64,000 bases of DNA, taken from assembly GCF_016901815.1 (NCBI RefSeq), contig NZ_JACSNR010000011.1:1-64000 (forward strand), written 5' to 3'. Origin of the DNA: Hydrogenoanaerobacterium saccharovorans (lineage in GTDB: Bacteria; Bacillota; Clostridia; Oscillospirales; Ruminococcaceae). Shown one piece after another: positions 1 through 6,804 of this stretch. Both the position numbers and the translations under genes were made by a program. The notes under the pieces are model-generated. The model was not told where the DNA came from and searched no databases. It saw nothing but the letters and a program-made list of their open reading frames with translations. How positions within the stretch are numbered: position 1 is the stretch's first letter; each line of letters begins with the position of its first letter.

Positions 1-72
1 ACTGGCAGGTCACACTTTTACTTTAACACATTAGGAGTTTTTTTATCTTTTTCACCGCTTAAGCTCTTTTGA

Positions 73-100
73 ACCACGCGACTATCGCGTGGTTTTCTTT
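73..100 (+). terminator. Intrinsic terminator (rightward)
   Basis: The arms CCACGCG and CGCGTGG enclose a 5-base loop and are followed by TTTTCTTT. It would end rightward transcription entering from left of the window. The only open frame running in from position 1 stops at 70-72 and is too short to identify. Confidence 0.6.
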
Positions 101-110
101 ACACAACAAT

Positions 111-140
111 AAAGCCATCCAGCATCTGTTGGATGGCTTT
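111..140 (-). terminator. Terminator of the darTG operon
   Basis: The 10-bp arms AAAGCCATCC and GGATGGCTTT flank a 10-base loop. The hairpin overlaps the darG stop codon and is followed, in the leftward direction, by a T-rich stretch. It may work in both directions. Confidence 0.6.
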
Positions 141-1164
141 ATTTTATGTCGTTTATTATATACCCTACGAATGTTTTAGATAAAATTTGGGAGTCATTAA
201 GTTTCCAAATTCCTTCTAAAATTTCCTGTTCTTTAAATCGGTTTGCCTTGTCCTCAGACCATTGTTTGAATTGATTAACTATTTCTGGTTCAGAAATTAT
301 GTTGGCTCGCTCAACGATAAAGCAAATCGTTGCCAAGCACTCAAGCTCATGATCAGTCGATATTGAATTTACAAAATCACAAGCTTTTTTTACATATGGA
401 CTTAGGGATTCTAAAACATTGTTTACAGATTCACTGACAATTCTATTATATAAAATTGTCCGGGCTTGCATGGTGTTAGAAGTTCCATAATATATTTGAA
501 ACTCTTTAATTTTCCTGCTTATCACCTCAATTGCGTGGTCATAGGGACCAAATTTGTTTGCCTCAAAATTAAAGTAATGCTTTTGAGAAAACAAATTAAC
601 AAAATAAGCTGTTTTTTGTAATCGTGTTTTATTAAATTTATGCAAATTTAATTTGATATCAATCAAAACTAAAGCGGAAGCACTTAGATTTGGTTCCTCA
701 CAAACAGCTTTTTTATAATTAGCCGAAGGCTCATATACATATATCTCAACTTCATTTGAGATATTCTTCAATTTACCTTCAATAATTTCCTTTACCTCTG
801 ACCAATTTAACCCTCCATTTCCACATCCCAATGGAGGTATGGCTATGCTATGAATATCTTCTTCTTGAATTGTATTGATCATGTCATCCAATCCATTCAG
901 AATATATTCAATTTTAGATTTCTCCCTCCATTTATTCTTTGTAGGAAAATTAATAATTATCTTTCCTTTTTCTTTAAAAGAAAACATTTTCCCGGGGGCT
1001 AACAAATTCGCACTGCAGGCTTTAACATAAGCTATATTGTTTTCCGGAAATTGAAGTTTAAATTGATAAGCTATACCCTTTCCCATATAGCCTTCACAGT
1101 TAACAGTATTTACTAAGGCCTCTGCCTGAGACTTCAATAAGTCCCCCTCCATATAGTATATCAT
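139..1164 (-). CDS. darG: DarG-like macrodomain antitoxin (DNA ADP-ribosyl glycohydrolase)
   Basis: A protein of 341 residues. The N-terminal ~155 residues form a macrodomain with the expected ligand-loop signatures: VNTVNCEGYMGKGIA near residue 18 and IPPLGCGNGGLNW near residue 107. The remaining ~180 residues match the layout of DarG proteins, whose C-terminal domain binds and [11 protein letters not shown] DarT. Family knowledge: DarG removes ADP-ribose from thymidine bases in single-stranded DNA. It lies 33 bases downstream of darT in the same direction with its own SD (GGAGG, 6 bases before the ATG), so the two form an operon. The DNA is clearly more AT-rich than the phage structural genes, consistent with separate acquisition. 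No conserved residue appears to be missing. Confidence 0.85.
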   Translation of the reverse strand: MIYYMEGDLLKSQAEALVNTVNCEGYMGKGIAYQFKLQFPENNIAYVKACSANLLAPGKMFSFKEKGKIIINFPTKNKWREKSKIEYILNGLDDMINTIQEEDIHSIAIPPLGCGNGGLNWSEVKEIIEGKLKNISNEVEIYVYEPSANYKKAVCEEPNLSASALVLIDIKLNLHKFNKTRLQKTAYFVNLFSQKHYFNFEANKFGPYDHAIEVISRKIKEFQIYYGTSNTMQARTILYNRIVSESVNNVLESLSPYVKKACDFVNSISTDHELECLATICFIVERANIISEPEIVNQFKQWSEDKANRFKEQEILEGIWKLNDSQILSKTFVGYIINDIK

Positions 1165-1197
1165 TTGCAGCCTCCTCTCCGAGAAAATTGGATGATA

Positions 1198-1815
1198 TCA
1201 TGGAAACATATATTCTCCGATATCAATATGCACATATTTACATAAAAGATTAAAATCGCATTGTTCTACTAACAGTTCCACCAATTTCTCTTTCGCTGTT
1301 TTATTTTTTACATATATCGCGAAAAAATCCGAGACATCAATTGGTGAAGGCGAAAGACATTCAGCCATGCAATTTTTTCGAACTACTTCATCATGATAAT
1401 TCCGATCAGCGGTGTTGTCGAGTATATCCCATCTAATACGTTTAATTCCATCTTCATAAGATAGAACTTCCGGATGCTCTCGGTCCAATGGATGAGATGG
1501 AATAATGTAAAGTTCTTTAGTTTTATATAACTCTCTCCTGACAGCTATAATTGCCATATTCTCCGAGCCATATTTTTTACACACCCGACCATCAAAAGGA
1601 TTTTTTACAAAAAAGTGAAACGGTACACAGCTGGAAAGAATAACTGAGTATTGATCTCTCTTTTCCAAAATTTGATGGTCAGCTATATCCTCAAAATCTA
1701 TAAGTCCTCTTTCCATTAATTCTTTACGAGACAATAAGCCATTATTAACTATAGAAGGAATATTTCTAATATGTGTAATATGATACAACAGTTTTCCTTG
1801 ACTTGGAGCAGCCAT
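1198..1815 (-). CDS. darT: DarT-like toxin (DUF4433 DNA thymidine ADP-ribosyltransferase)
   Basis: About 205 residues, the usual DarT length. The start begins LLYHITHIRNIPSIV, the family N-terminal signature whose histidine binds NAD+. The conserved glutamate sits in a MAECLSPSPI segment near residue 152, where the DarT catalytic Glu is found. Family knowledge: DarT ADP-ribosylates thymidine in a sequence context of single-stranded DNA and blocks replication; several DarTG systems protect against phage. The chosen ATG is preceded by AAGGAG at good spacing; an upstream GTG at 1824 is possible. The gene is directly upstream of darG, which is the expected order. Confidence 0.85.
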   Translation of the reverse strand: MAAPSQGKLLYHITHIRNIPSIVNNGLLSRKELMERGLIDFEDIADHQILEKRDQYSVILSSCVPFHFFVKNPFDGRVCKKYGSENMAIIAVRRELYKTKELYIIPSHPLDREHPEVLSYEDGIKRIRWDILDNTADRNYHDEVVRKNCMAECLSPSPIDVSDFFAIYVKNKTAKEKLVELLVEQCDFNLLCKYVHIDIGEYMFP

Positions 1816-1891
1816 ATTTATCACTCCTTACTATAAGTATATCACTATAAATCGAATCTCATCGATATAGTTTTAAGCCATAACTGAAAGG

Positions 1892-3019
1892 TTAATACTT
1901 ATCTGACTTCTTGCCATTGCATGGCTTGCACAACATTTGGCAATTCTCCCCTGTTGTCTTCCCTCCTTTGCTCCAAGGAAGAATATGATCCCCTTCCATT
2001 TCATCGTATTCAAAATGCTGTCCGCATACCGGGCAAATTCCATTCTGGCGGCTATATGCAGCCTGCTTGTCTTTCTCCTCAAAAACACGCAGGTTCAGCA
2101 ATCTTCCTGCGTATGGATCGGTATCCCGACAGAGCAGAAATTCATAAATTCCTTTTGGCTTCTGTACCTCAAATGTATCTTCATGCAGACGCTTTACCTC
2201 TGCAGCCATAATTGCTGAATTATAATAATTTTCATGATAACGATTATAGAGGTGACACCAATCCAGCCCTTTCATATCGCGATAATACTGCGGAAAGATT
2301 TTTTCTGTCCAATGAATTACATCCTGAAAATACTGCCATAACTCATCTGCATCCGGATCCGACTTATGTTGTGCCATATACTCTGTGATGTCCTTTATCT
2401 GCTGGAACTCGCAAATTCCTTTGAGTGCTTTCTCAAGGAGTTCCTGTCGGTTCGGGTCTCCGATAATATACTTATCTGAAAGCTTCTTAGCCGCACAATT
2501 TCGTTTGGAAAAATGCAGTTTGGCATCTGACAGCCAGGCACCAGTATAAACCGAATTTCGAAGCTCTTGCTCAGTCAGTTTTTCGCCGGCAATGTTGACA
2601 ACCCGGAACCACTCCAGCTTTTCCGACTCCGCCCCTTCACAAACATAGATCATAAATTCATAGTCCATAATCCGGTTGTACTTATCATCAGGAAGAGCAT
2701 CCCAGTAAAACTTTTTCCCGTCCAGTGTTATGGGAAACTGGTGTTTTAGATACTGCATCACAGAGAGGGTACGCTGTTGACCATCCAATACTTCATAGCA
2801 ATCCTCACCAGTCTTGACCCAATACATTACATTGAGAGGATACCCCTTCAGGACAGTCTGGATTACAGCTTCTGCCTGTTCCAGATCATATACAAACTCG
2901 CGCTGATAAGCAGGCCGGATGGCAAGTCTTCCACCATATGCAAAGACACCGTCATCACCATTATCTGCATAATTCTGAAATACATCTCTGATCTTGATCT
3001 TCCTGGGCTCAATATTCAT
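1892..3019 (-). CDS. DUF262 + HNH nuclease, partner of the upstream methyltransferase
   Basis: A protein of 375 residues. The N-terminal DUF262 (GmrS/ParB-like) domain carries the DGQQR motif at residues 79-83. The C-terminus is an HNH nuclease with CPVC and CKPC pairs around a GDHILPWSKGGK core (about 325-372). Such proteins occur in type IV (GmrSD-like) and other defence systems. Here it directly follows an EcoRI-family adenine methyltransferase, so it is probably the nuclease of a restriction-modification-like pair; that role is inferred. Its ATG overlaps the stop codon of the third-frame methyltransferase module (ATGA), and its SD (AAGGAGG) lies inside that module. Translation is therefore probably coupled to the repeat-controlled frame upstream. 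Confidence 0.8.
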   Translation of the reverse strand: MNIEPRKIKIRDVFQNYADNGDDGVFAYGGRLAIRPAYQREFVYDLEQAEAVIQTVLKGYPLNVMYWVKTGEDCYEVLDGQQRTLSVMQYLKHQFPITLDGKKFYWDALPDDKYNRIMDYEFMIYVCEGAESEKLEWFRVVNIAGEKLTEQELRNSVYTGAWLSDAKLHFSKRNCAAKKLSDKYIIGDPNRQELLEKALKGICEFQQIKDITEYMAQHKSDPDADELWQYFQDVIHWTEKIFPQYYRDMKGLDWCHLYNRYHENYYNSAIMAAEVKRLHEDTFEVQKPKGIYEFLLCRDTDPYAGRLLNLRVFEEKDKQAAYSRQNGICPVCGQHFEYDEMEGDHILPWSKGGKTTGENCQMLCKPCNGKKSDKY

Positions 3020-3315
3020 GACCTGATCCTCCTTATCAAAATACGGGGATAGATACTTAACAAATACCCGTCTGCATTATCTGCTGTGTAATATACTTTA
3101 CCAGATGGCTTTTCCTTCAACAGTATTGCAGCCCTTGTATTAACTTTGTTACCGCCTTGAGTAGTTCCATCCTGATTATGCTGAATCGCATTTTCATAGA
3201 TAGCAGTCATCTGATAGTCCACCGTATTCCCCAGTGTAATGCCTAAAATCTCGAACTGATCCGGGTTATACTTATCCAGAAATGTGATTGGTACACCCAT
3301 AATCCCGTTACATCT
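3016..3315 (-). other. Alternative C-terminal module 3 of the methyltransferase (frame +1)
   Basis: This segment is out of frame with the present methyltransferase but encodes another copy of its C-terminal module. It opens RCNGIMGVPITFLDKYNPDQ, nearly the same as module 2 (RCNGVMGVPITFLDKYSPDQ), and ends YPRILIRRIRS-stop. The frame is open without a stop from the AGCAG tract (3546) to 3016, crossing module 2 out of frame for about 75 codons. With 14 AGCAG units (or any number equal to 2 modulo 3) the methyltransferase would read into it and be about 546 residues long. The stop overlaps the start codon of the HNH nuclease. An ATG at 3498 could also start it alone, but no good SD is visible there. 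Confidence 0.75.
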
Positions 3316-4651
3316 TTCTCTTGATGAAGAGACGTTTGTACCGGCGCTGTCCCTGGACAATGGGCTGAGCAACTCCACTTTCAGAATTCCAGAGTCCGTT
3401 TGAGAATCCCTTTCCTTCGCTTTCAGTTGCCCCAATGATTTCGAACTGATCAGGGCTGTACTTGTCAAGGAAAGTAATCGGCACTCCCATGACTCCATTA
3501 CATCTTGCGTCGGATGACAATTCGGTCGTACAGGCGACGATAACTCTGCTCTGCTCTGCTCTGCTCTGCTCTGCTCTGCTCTGCTCTGCTCTGCTCTGCT
3601 CTGCTCTGCTAAGAGTATCGCCTGTCTGGTTTATCTTGTCAAGTGCTAAGTAGAATCTCGGCCCGCCTTTTTCATAACTTCCTTCTGGTGCAATTTCCGA
3701 CATTGGCTGACCCAGATTTCTGCTGGAACCTACAATGTCAAACTTCTCCGGATTGTGCTTATCAATATAGGTGATCGGCACACCAATATCCTCAAAATAA
3801 TCACATGGAATATCAGCTACTTTATCCACATTGATTGCATCATAATTGGCATACCGAGGGTATTCTTCCTCATTGCCATAATAACGCTTATAGAGAACCA
3901 GCTTTTCATGGCGCTTGTTATGGTCAAGATTTGTGAACCATATACTAGGCACATTTATCAATTTTTCCCCATTAACGATTTTTTCAGTTCGCCCTTCGTA
4001 ATTAGAATGAAACCACATTCCACCAGAAAAGCCTCTATAGCCAACCCACATCAGATTATCTTTAATAAGAGGAAATATCTCTTTATAAGTAATTGCATTT
4101 TTATTTCCTATAATCAAGAAATTTTTACCATACTCCATAAGCTGGGCAACATACTCCCGGAATAGACTAAAAGGAGGGTTGGTAACAACTATATCCGCTT
4201 GTTTGAGATATTCAATACACTCTTCAGATCGGAAATCCCCATCACCCTGGAGTTTCTTCACCCCGCTCTTTTTGGACTGGAGCAAAGCATCGATATCTGC
4301 ATCCGAAACGCCGCGGCCGTTTGACATCGGGACTTCGGAAATATCCATCACATATCCACACCCTTGAACTACCGGATTCCCGTCCTGATCCAGAAGGGAG
4401 AGCTGCTGTCCGATGACTGGCGAGGCAGCATAAGAAGTACAAATCAGGCGCTTCAGTCCAAGATAATTAAAGTTCCGGAGGAAGAATTTGCAGAAATTGC
4501 TCTCAAATGGATCATCGCAGTTACAAAGGACAGTTTTCCCCTGAAAATGCTTCTCGTAATGATTCAGTTCACTCTGTATGTCCTCATACTGAGTATAGAA
4601 TTCGTCCTTCTTGGCATTTTTAGCCCTTGAGAGGCTTTCATTTTTTGCCAT
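3308..4651 (-). CDS. EcoRI-family adenine-specific DNA methyltransferase, repeat-switched C-terminus
   Basis: 447 residues as sequenced. The N-terminal ~290 residues are the catalytic part, with the N6-adenine methyltransferase motif NPPF at 158-161. Next comes module 1 (DIGVPITYIDKHNPEKFDIVG begins near 288), then four SRAEQ repeats plus SR (348-369) encoded by 13 AGCAG units, then module 2 (RCNGVMGVPITF from 383) ending YKRLFIKRKM. In methyltransferases of this type the variable region after the catalytic domain usually sets DNA specificity, so the modules are probable target-recognition elements; that is inference. The start is supported by CGGAGG upstream of the ATG. A 5-base repeat inside a coding region changes frame with each unit gained or lost, and here each frame leads to a sensible C-terminus. 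Confidence 0.9.
   Translation of the reverse strand: MAKNESLSRAKNAKKDEFYTQYEDIQSELNHYEKHFQGKTVLCNCDDPFESNFCKFFLRNFNYLGLKRLICTSYAASPVIGQQLSLLDQDGNPVVQGCGYVMDISEVPMSNGRGVSDADIDALLQSKKSGVKKLQGDGDFRSEECIEYLKQADIVVTNPPFSLFREYVAQLMEYGKNFLIIGNKNAITYKEIFPLIKDNLMWVGYRGFSGGMWFHSNYEGRTEKIVNGEKLINVPSIWFTNLDHNKRHEKLVLYKRYYGNEEEYPRYANYDAINVDKVADIPCDYFEDIGVPITYIDKHNPEKFDIVGSSRNLGQPMSEIAPEGSYEKGGPRFYLALDKINQTGDTLSRAEQSRAEQSRAEQSRAEQSRVIVACTTELSSDARCNGVMGVPITFLDKYSPDQFEIIGATESEGKGFSNGLWNSESGVAQPIVQGQRRYKRLFIKRKM
3498..3545 (-). other. Alternative short tail of the methyltransferase (frame +2)
   Basis: Read in the frame produced by 12 AGCAG units (0 modulo 3), the DNA after the tract encodes SYRRLYDRIVIRRKM and a stop at 3498-3500. 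This closely resembles the natural ends of module 2 (YKRLFIKRKM) and module 3 (YPRILIRRIRS), so it is probably the original C-terminus of module 1. The product would have about 382 residues. The stop (ATGTAA) overlaps the first codons of module 2 (AGATGTAAT). Confidence 0.75.
3544..3610. repeat. Pentanucleotide tract, 13 x CTGCT (AGCAG on the coding strand)
   Basis: Thirteen perfect CTGCT units occupy 3546-3610, with two further matching bases before them. On the coding (minus) strand the unit is AGCAG, giving SRAEQ repeats in every frame and no stop codon in any frame. Such tracts change length by slipped-strand mispairing during replication. The position, between module 1 and the alternative ends of a DNA methyltransferase, fits a phase-variable locus. 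Confidence 0.95.
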
Positions 4652-4677
4652 TCAAATTTCCTCCGATCCCGTATTAC

Positions 4678-4683
4678 ATTATA
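4678..4683 (-). promoter_or_regulatory. Probable -10 box for the methyltransferase operon
   Basis: A perfect TATAAT (leftward) lies 26 bases upstream of the ATG at 4651, before the CGGAGG SD. The -35 region is poor (TTCTGT at 18 bases). It would drive methyltransferase and nuclease together. Confidence 0.5.
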
Positions 4684-4782
4684 CCATTTCACTATAATAA
4701 TACAGAAAACCCCTGCAATTTGCAATAAAAAGCAGCAAAAATACTGAAATTTTCAATTAAATAGTACAAACAGAGAAACTAT

Positions 4783-4791
4783 TGATATAAT
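4783..4791 (+). promoter_or_regulatory. Extended -10 promoter for a small peptide gene
   Basis: The sequence TGATATAAT is an extended -10 element; no convincing -35 is seen. It lies about 26 bases upstream of a GTG start with a strong SD (AAAGGAGG) and ahead of a terminator-like hairpin, so it defines a transcript of roughly 150 bases. Confidence 0.5.
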
Positions 4792-4816
4792 AAATCTATG
4801 GAAAGGAGGCCGGCAA

Positions 4817-4921
4817 GTGGGCAAAAAGAAAAGCTGTCACATGGCTGCACCTGAAACAAAGACCAACCTTGCGACTGCAATAATCCATCTCATCACTCCT
4901 ATCACTCTGATGAAGGATTAA
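4817..4921 (+). CDS. Small peptide of 34 residues with hydrophobic centre
   Basis: The GTG start has AAAGGAGG seven bases upstream. The peptide begins MGKKKSCHMAAPETK and continues into a hydrophobic stretch (LATAIIHLITPITLM) that is short for a membrane helix. It has its own extended -10 promoter and a terminator-like hairpin just after the stop. I do not recognise the family. A type I toxin-like or other membrane-active peptide is possible but unproven. Confidence 0.45.
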   Translation: MGKKKSCHMAAPETKTNLATAIIHLITPITLMKD

Positions 4922-4925
4922 AGAT

Positions 4926-4948
4926 AAGGAGGGGCTTCCCCCTTTTTC
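4926..4948 (+). terminator. Terminator-like hairpin
   Basis: GGGG and CCCC with a 3-base loop, extended by AAGG/CCTT pairing with one bulge, are followed by a T run. It would end the small transcript starting near 4798. Confidence 0.45.
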
Positions 4949-4976
4949 ATATTCAAAATCACCCACTTTGTAAACT

Positions 4977-5093
4977 ATGAAAAATGTTGCAATCTTCCTC
5001 TGCCTGATCAATATTATACTGGCCATTATCAGCATTGGCCTGTCCTTGCGCAAAATCAGAAAAGAGCGAAATCGGAATACTGGCGGAAGATAA
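4977..5093 (+). CDS. Possible 38-residue single-pass membrane peptide
   Basis: The peptide starts MKNVAIFLCLINIILAII, a clear membrane segment of about 20 residues, followed by a very basic tail (LRKIRKERNRNTGGR). This layout is typical of small toxin or stress peptides. No SD is visible before the ATG, so translation is doubtful. Confidence 0.3.
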   Translation: MKNVAIFLCLINIILAIISIGLSLRKIRKERNRNTGGR

Positions 5094-5137
5094 ATACAAG
5101 AGCTTAAAAAGAATATCTCAAAAAAACAAGCGCAATT

Positions 5138-5245
5138 ATGGGTTTTGATAAATCCGAAGAAATACGCCATGTTCGCATAAAGGATCAAGAAAAACAATTG
5201 ATCCATCTACTTGGCAATCAATCGGTTTATCGAGGACTGCTGTAA
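5138..5245 (+). CDS. Possible 35-residue peptide
   Basis: A charged peptide beginning MGFDKSEEIRHVRIKDQEK and ending QSVYRGLL. It stops 48 bases before the HicB start. No family is recognised and no good SD is visible; it may be the remnant of a longer gene. A HicA toxin would be expected here, but the sequence does not resemble HicA. Confidence 0.25.
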   Translation: MGFDKSEEIRHVRIKDQEKQLIHLLGNQSVYRGLL

Positions 5246-5293
5246 ATGGACCCTTTGGCTTACCCACACTTTCTAGCACAAGGAGGACAAACT

Positions 5294-5581
5294 ATGAAAG
5301 CTGTTTATCCTGTTATTTTCACTCAACTCAATGATGGTTATATGGCTTATTCACCGGATTTTGAAATCAATACGCAGGGAAACAGCCTGACTGATGCAAT
5401 TGCAATGATGCGTGACGCTATTGGGTTAATGGGTATTGATATGCAGGACGATAAAAAAGAAATCCCTGCTCCGTCTGATCCTGCATCGATCCGCACTAAT
5501 GCTGGAGAAGTCATTTCCCTTGTAGATATCGATTTTGCCGAGTATCGCCAGGAAAACAGACTGCGCAATCATTCACTTTAA
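5294..5581 (+). CDS. hicB: HicB-family antitoxin-like protein
   Basis: About 95 residues starting MKAVYPVIFTQLNDGYMAYS, with the HicB partial RNase H-like fold signature (YxVxF...GYxAYSPDF, then LTDAIAMMRDAIGL). The ATG at 5294 is preceded by AGGAGGACAA; a longer in-frame ATG at 5246 lacks an SD. HicB normally [11 protein letters not shown] a HicA mRNA interferase encoded next to it, but no HicA is visible on either side. It may be an orphan antitoxin or serve another regulatory role. It faces the end of the phage late operon. Confidence 0.7.
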   Translation: MKAVYPVIFTQLNDGYMAYSPDFEINTQGNSLTDAIAMMRDAIGLMGIDMQDDKKEIPAPSDPASIRTNAGEVISLVDIDFAEYRQENRLRNHSL

Positions 5582-5630
5582 TGTCACGCTGCTGCTCACT
5601 GTACCCTGACCAGAAATAACACAAAACGAA

Positions 5631-5655
5631 AAGGCCGCCCGTGTGGGCGGCCTTT
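5631..5655. terminator. Bidirectional terminator at the end of the late operon
   Basis: AAGGCCGCCC and GGGCGGCCTT form a 10-bp stem with a GTGT loop. T-rich DNA follows on both sides. It lies between the convergent hicB and holin genes. Confidence 0.8.
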
Positions 5656-5673
5656 CTTGTTGTTCTATGTAGT

Positions 5674-6129
5674 TTAGTCTTTGGTGTCACTGCCGTCTAC
5701 GGCCTGGTTGAGGGACTTAATCGCTGCCCGGAGGAAATCCGGGATCGGGGCGCCCAGAGCACCGGCGTTTTCAGTGATGCTGCCCAGTTCAGTGACGATG
5801 TACCACACCAGCACCACCGGCCCCAGGAATACCGAATAGTCAAAAGGCAGAGTGATGCCGGGAATATTGACCAGGATCATGGCGATGAGCCAGTCGAAGA
5901 TCAGGGCCACGATCACTGCCACCGCTGATCCAATCTTATGCCAGAGTCCGGCCCGGGCCACCGATGAGGACCACTCCCCCTTGCTCTTGGCCACCATGGT
6001 ACCGGTGATCCAGTCCAGCGTCATGCAGCCTACAAACGCCACCACCAGCCAGCCGAGCCAACCCAGGGCAGCGGATACTGCTGCACCCACGCCGGTGATG
6101 ATCACTTTCCATTCATTGATATGTTCCAT
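5674..6129 (-). CDS. Phage holin (toxin secretion/phage lysis holin family)
   Basis: 151 residues with three or more hydrophobic segments: AAVSAALGWLGWLVVAFVGC, SAVAVIVALIFDWLIAMIL and a third near FLGPVVLVWYIVTEL. The motif LDWITGTMVAKSKGEWSS is characteristic of the phage_holin_4 group. The start at 6129 has GAGGAGAAG upstream; the longer frame to 6213 overlaps the lysin. It forms the lysis pair with the M23 enzyme just upstream. Holins form membrane lesions that trigger lysis. Confidence 0.85.
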   Translation of the reverse strand: MEHINEWKVIITGVGAAVSAALGWLGWLVVAFVGCMTLDWITGTMVAKSKGEWSSSVARAGLWHKIGSAVAVIVALIFDWLIAMILVNIPGITLPFDYSVFLGPVVLVWYIVTELGSITENAGALGAPIPDFLRAAIKSLNQAVDGSDTKD

Positions 6130-6139
6130 CTTCTTCTCC

Positions 6140-6784
6140 TCACATTTCAATGGTTTCGATTCCGGCAGATTCCAGAATCCCACGCAGCTCGTCCCACTTG
6201 ATAGTAGATTCATCTACAAAAGGGATATTCTTGTCCTCCTGATTGAGCCAGCCGTCCTCCCAGTTGTCAGGGAGTGTGGTATGGTTCTTGTCCTGATAGA
6301 GCAGACAGGAGGGATTCACGGTGCTGTCTGTACCCTTCACCCAGAAGCTGAGGCCCTTGGAAACCTGAGGCGTCCACTTGGGGTAATTCAGATCTGTGTC
6401 AAACTCAAGGTGCAGATGGTAATTGGAAGTACCCTCCTTCCCTTCGATACCGATCGGGGTGTCGAGCCTCACAGTGTCCCCCTGCTTAACCAGAACTTTT
6501 TCCATGTGCATATATCTTGCAATCACAGAAATGGTTTTTCCAGTCCTGTGATTATACACATCGTCATATCTGATACAGAGTGCACCGCCCAGCTTGGAAT
6601 CCCACCCTGCAGCCACTACAGTACCTACGCCAGAAGCGTAAATGGTATGATCAGGTACTTTCTTGCCCTGATAGGTGGAAATATCAATGCCATAGTGCGG
6701 ATAGCCCCACGCATTGAGATACCGCTGTGTTTTATAACCACACAGCATCGTCGATTCCTTAAATGGCAGTCTGAGTTTCTGCAT
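6140..6784 (-). CDS. M23-family peptidase endolysin
   Basis: 214 residues. The zinc site of LytM-type peptidases is visible: HxxxD at 30-34 (HYGID) and HLH at 123-125, with a further His in YMHME near 93. These enzymes cut peptide cross-bridges in peptidoglycan. No signal peptide is seen, so export would depend on the downstream holin. The C-terminal ~60 residues are an unassigned extension. Confidence 0.85.
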   Translation of the reverse strand: MQKLRLPFKESTMLCGYKTQRYLNAWGYPHYGIDISTYQGKKVPDHTIYASGVGTVVAAGWDSKLGGALCIRYDDVYNHRTGKTISVIARYMHMEKVLVKQGDTVRLDTPIGIEGKEGTSNYHLHLEFDTDLNYPKWTPQVSKGLSFWVKGTDSTVNPSCLLYQDKNHTTLPDNWEDGWLNQEDKNIPFVDESTIKWDELRGILESAGIETIEM

Positions 6785-6804
6785 CGTTTATACCTCCTTT
6801 TATT

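Noticed and set aside
1-72. Open frame entering from the left edge
   Set aside because: Only 23 codons with no recognisable sequence; it may be the end of a gene, but that cannot be supported.
1873-2088. A 71-codon minus-strand frame
   Set aside because: Shadow of the HNH nuclease C-terminus.
3544-3610. Possible CRISPR or minisatellite
   Set aside because: A 5-base unit without spacers, in frame inside a coding gene; it is a simple sequence repeat.
3462-3653. A plus-strand frame encoding Leu-Cys-Ser-Ala repeats
   Set aside because: It is only the reverse reading of the AGCAG tract.
4796-5206. A 136-codon minus-strand frame with hydrophobic parts
   Set aside because: No SD, low-complexity Phe/Leu-rich translation, and it conflicts with a better-supported small plus-strand gene having promoter, SD and terminator.
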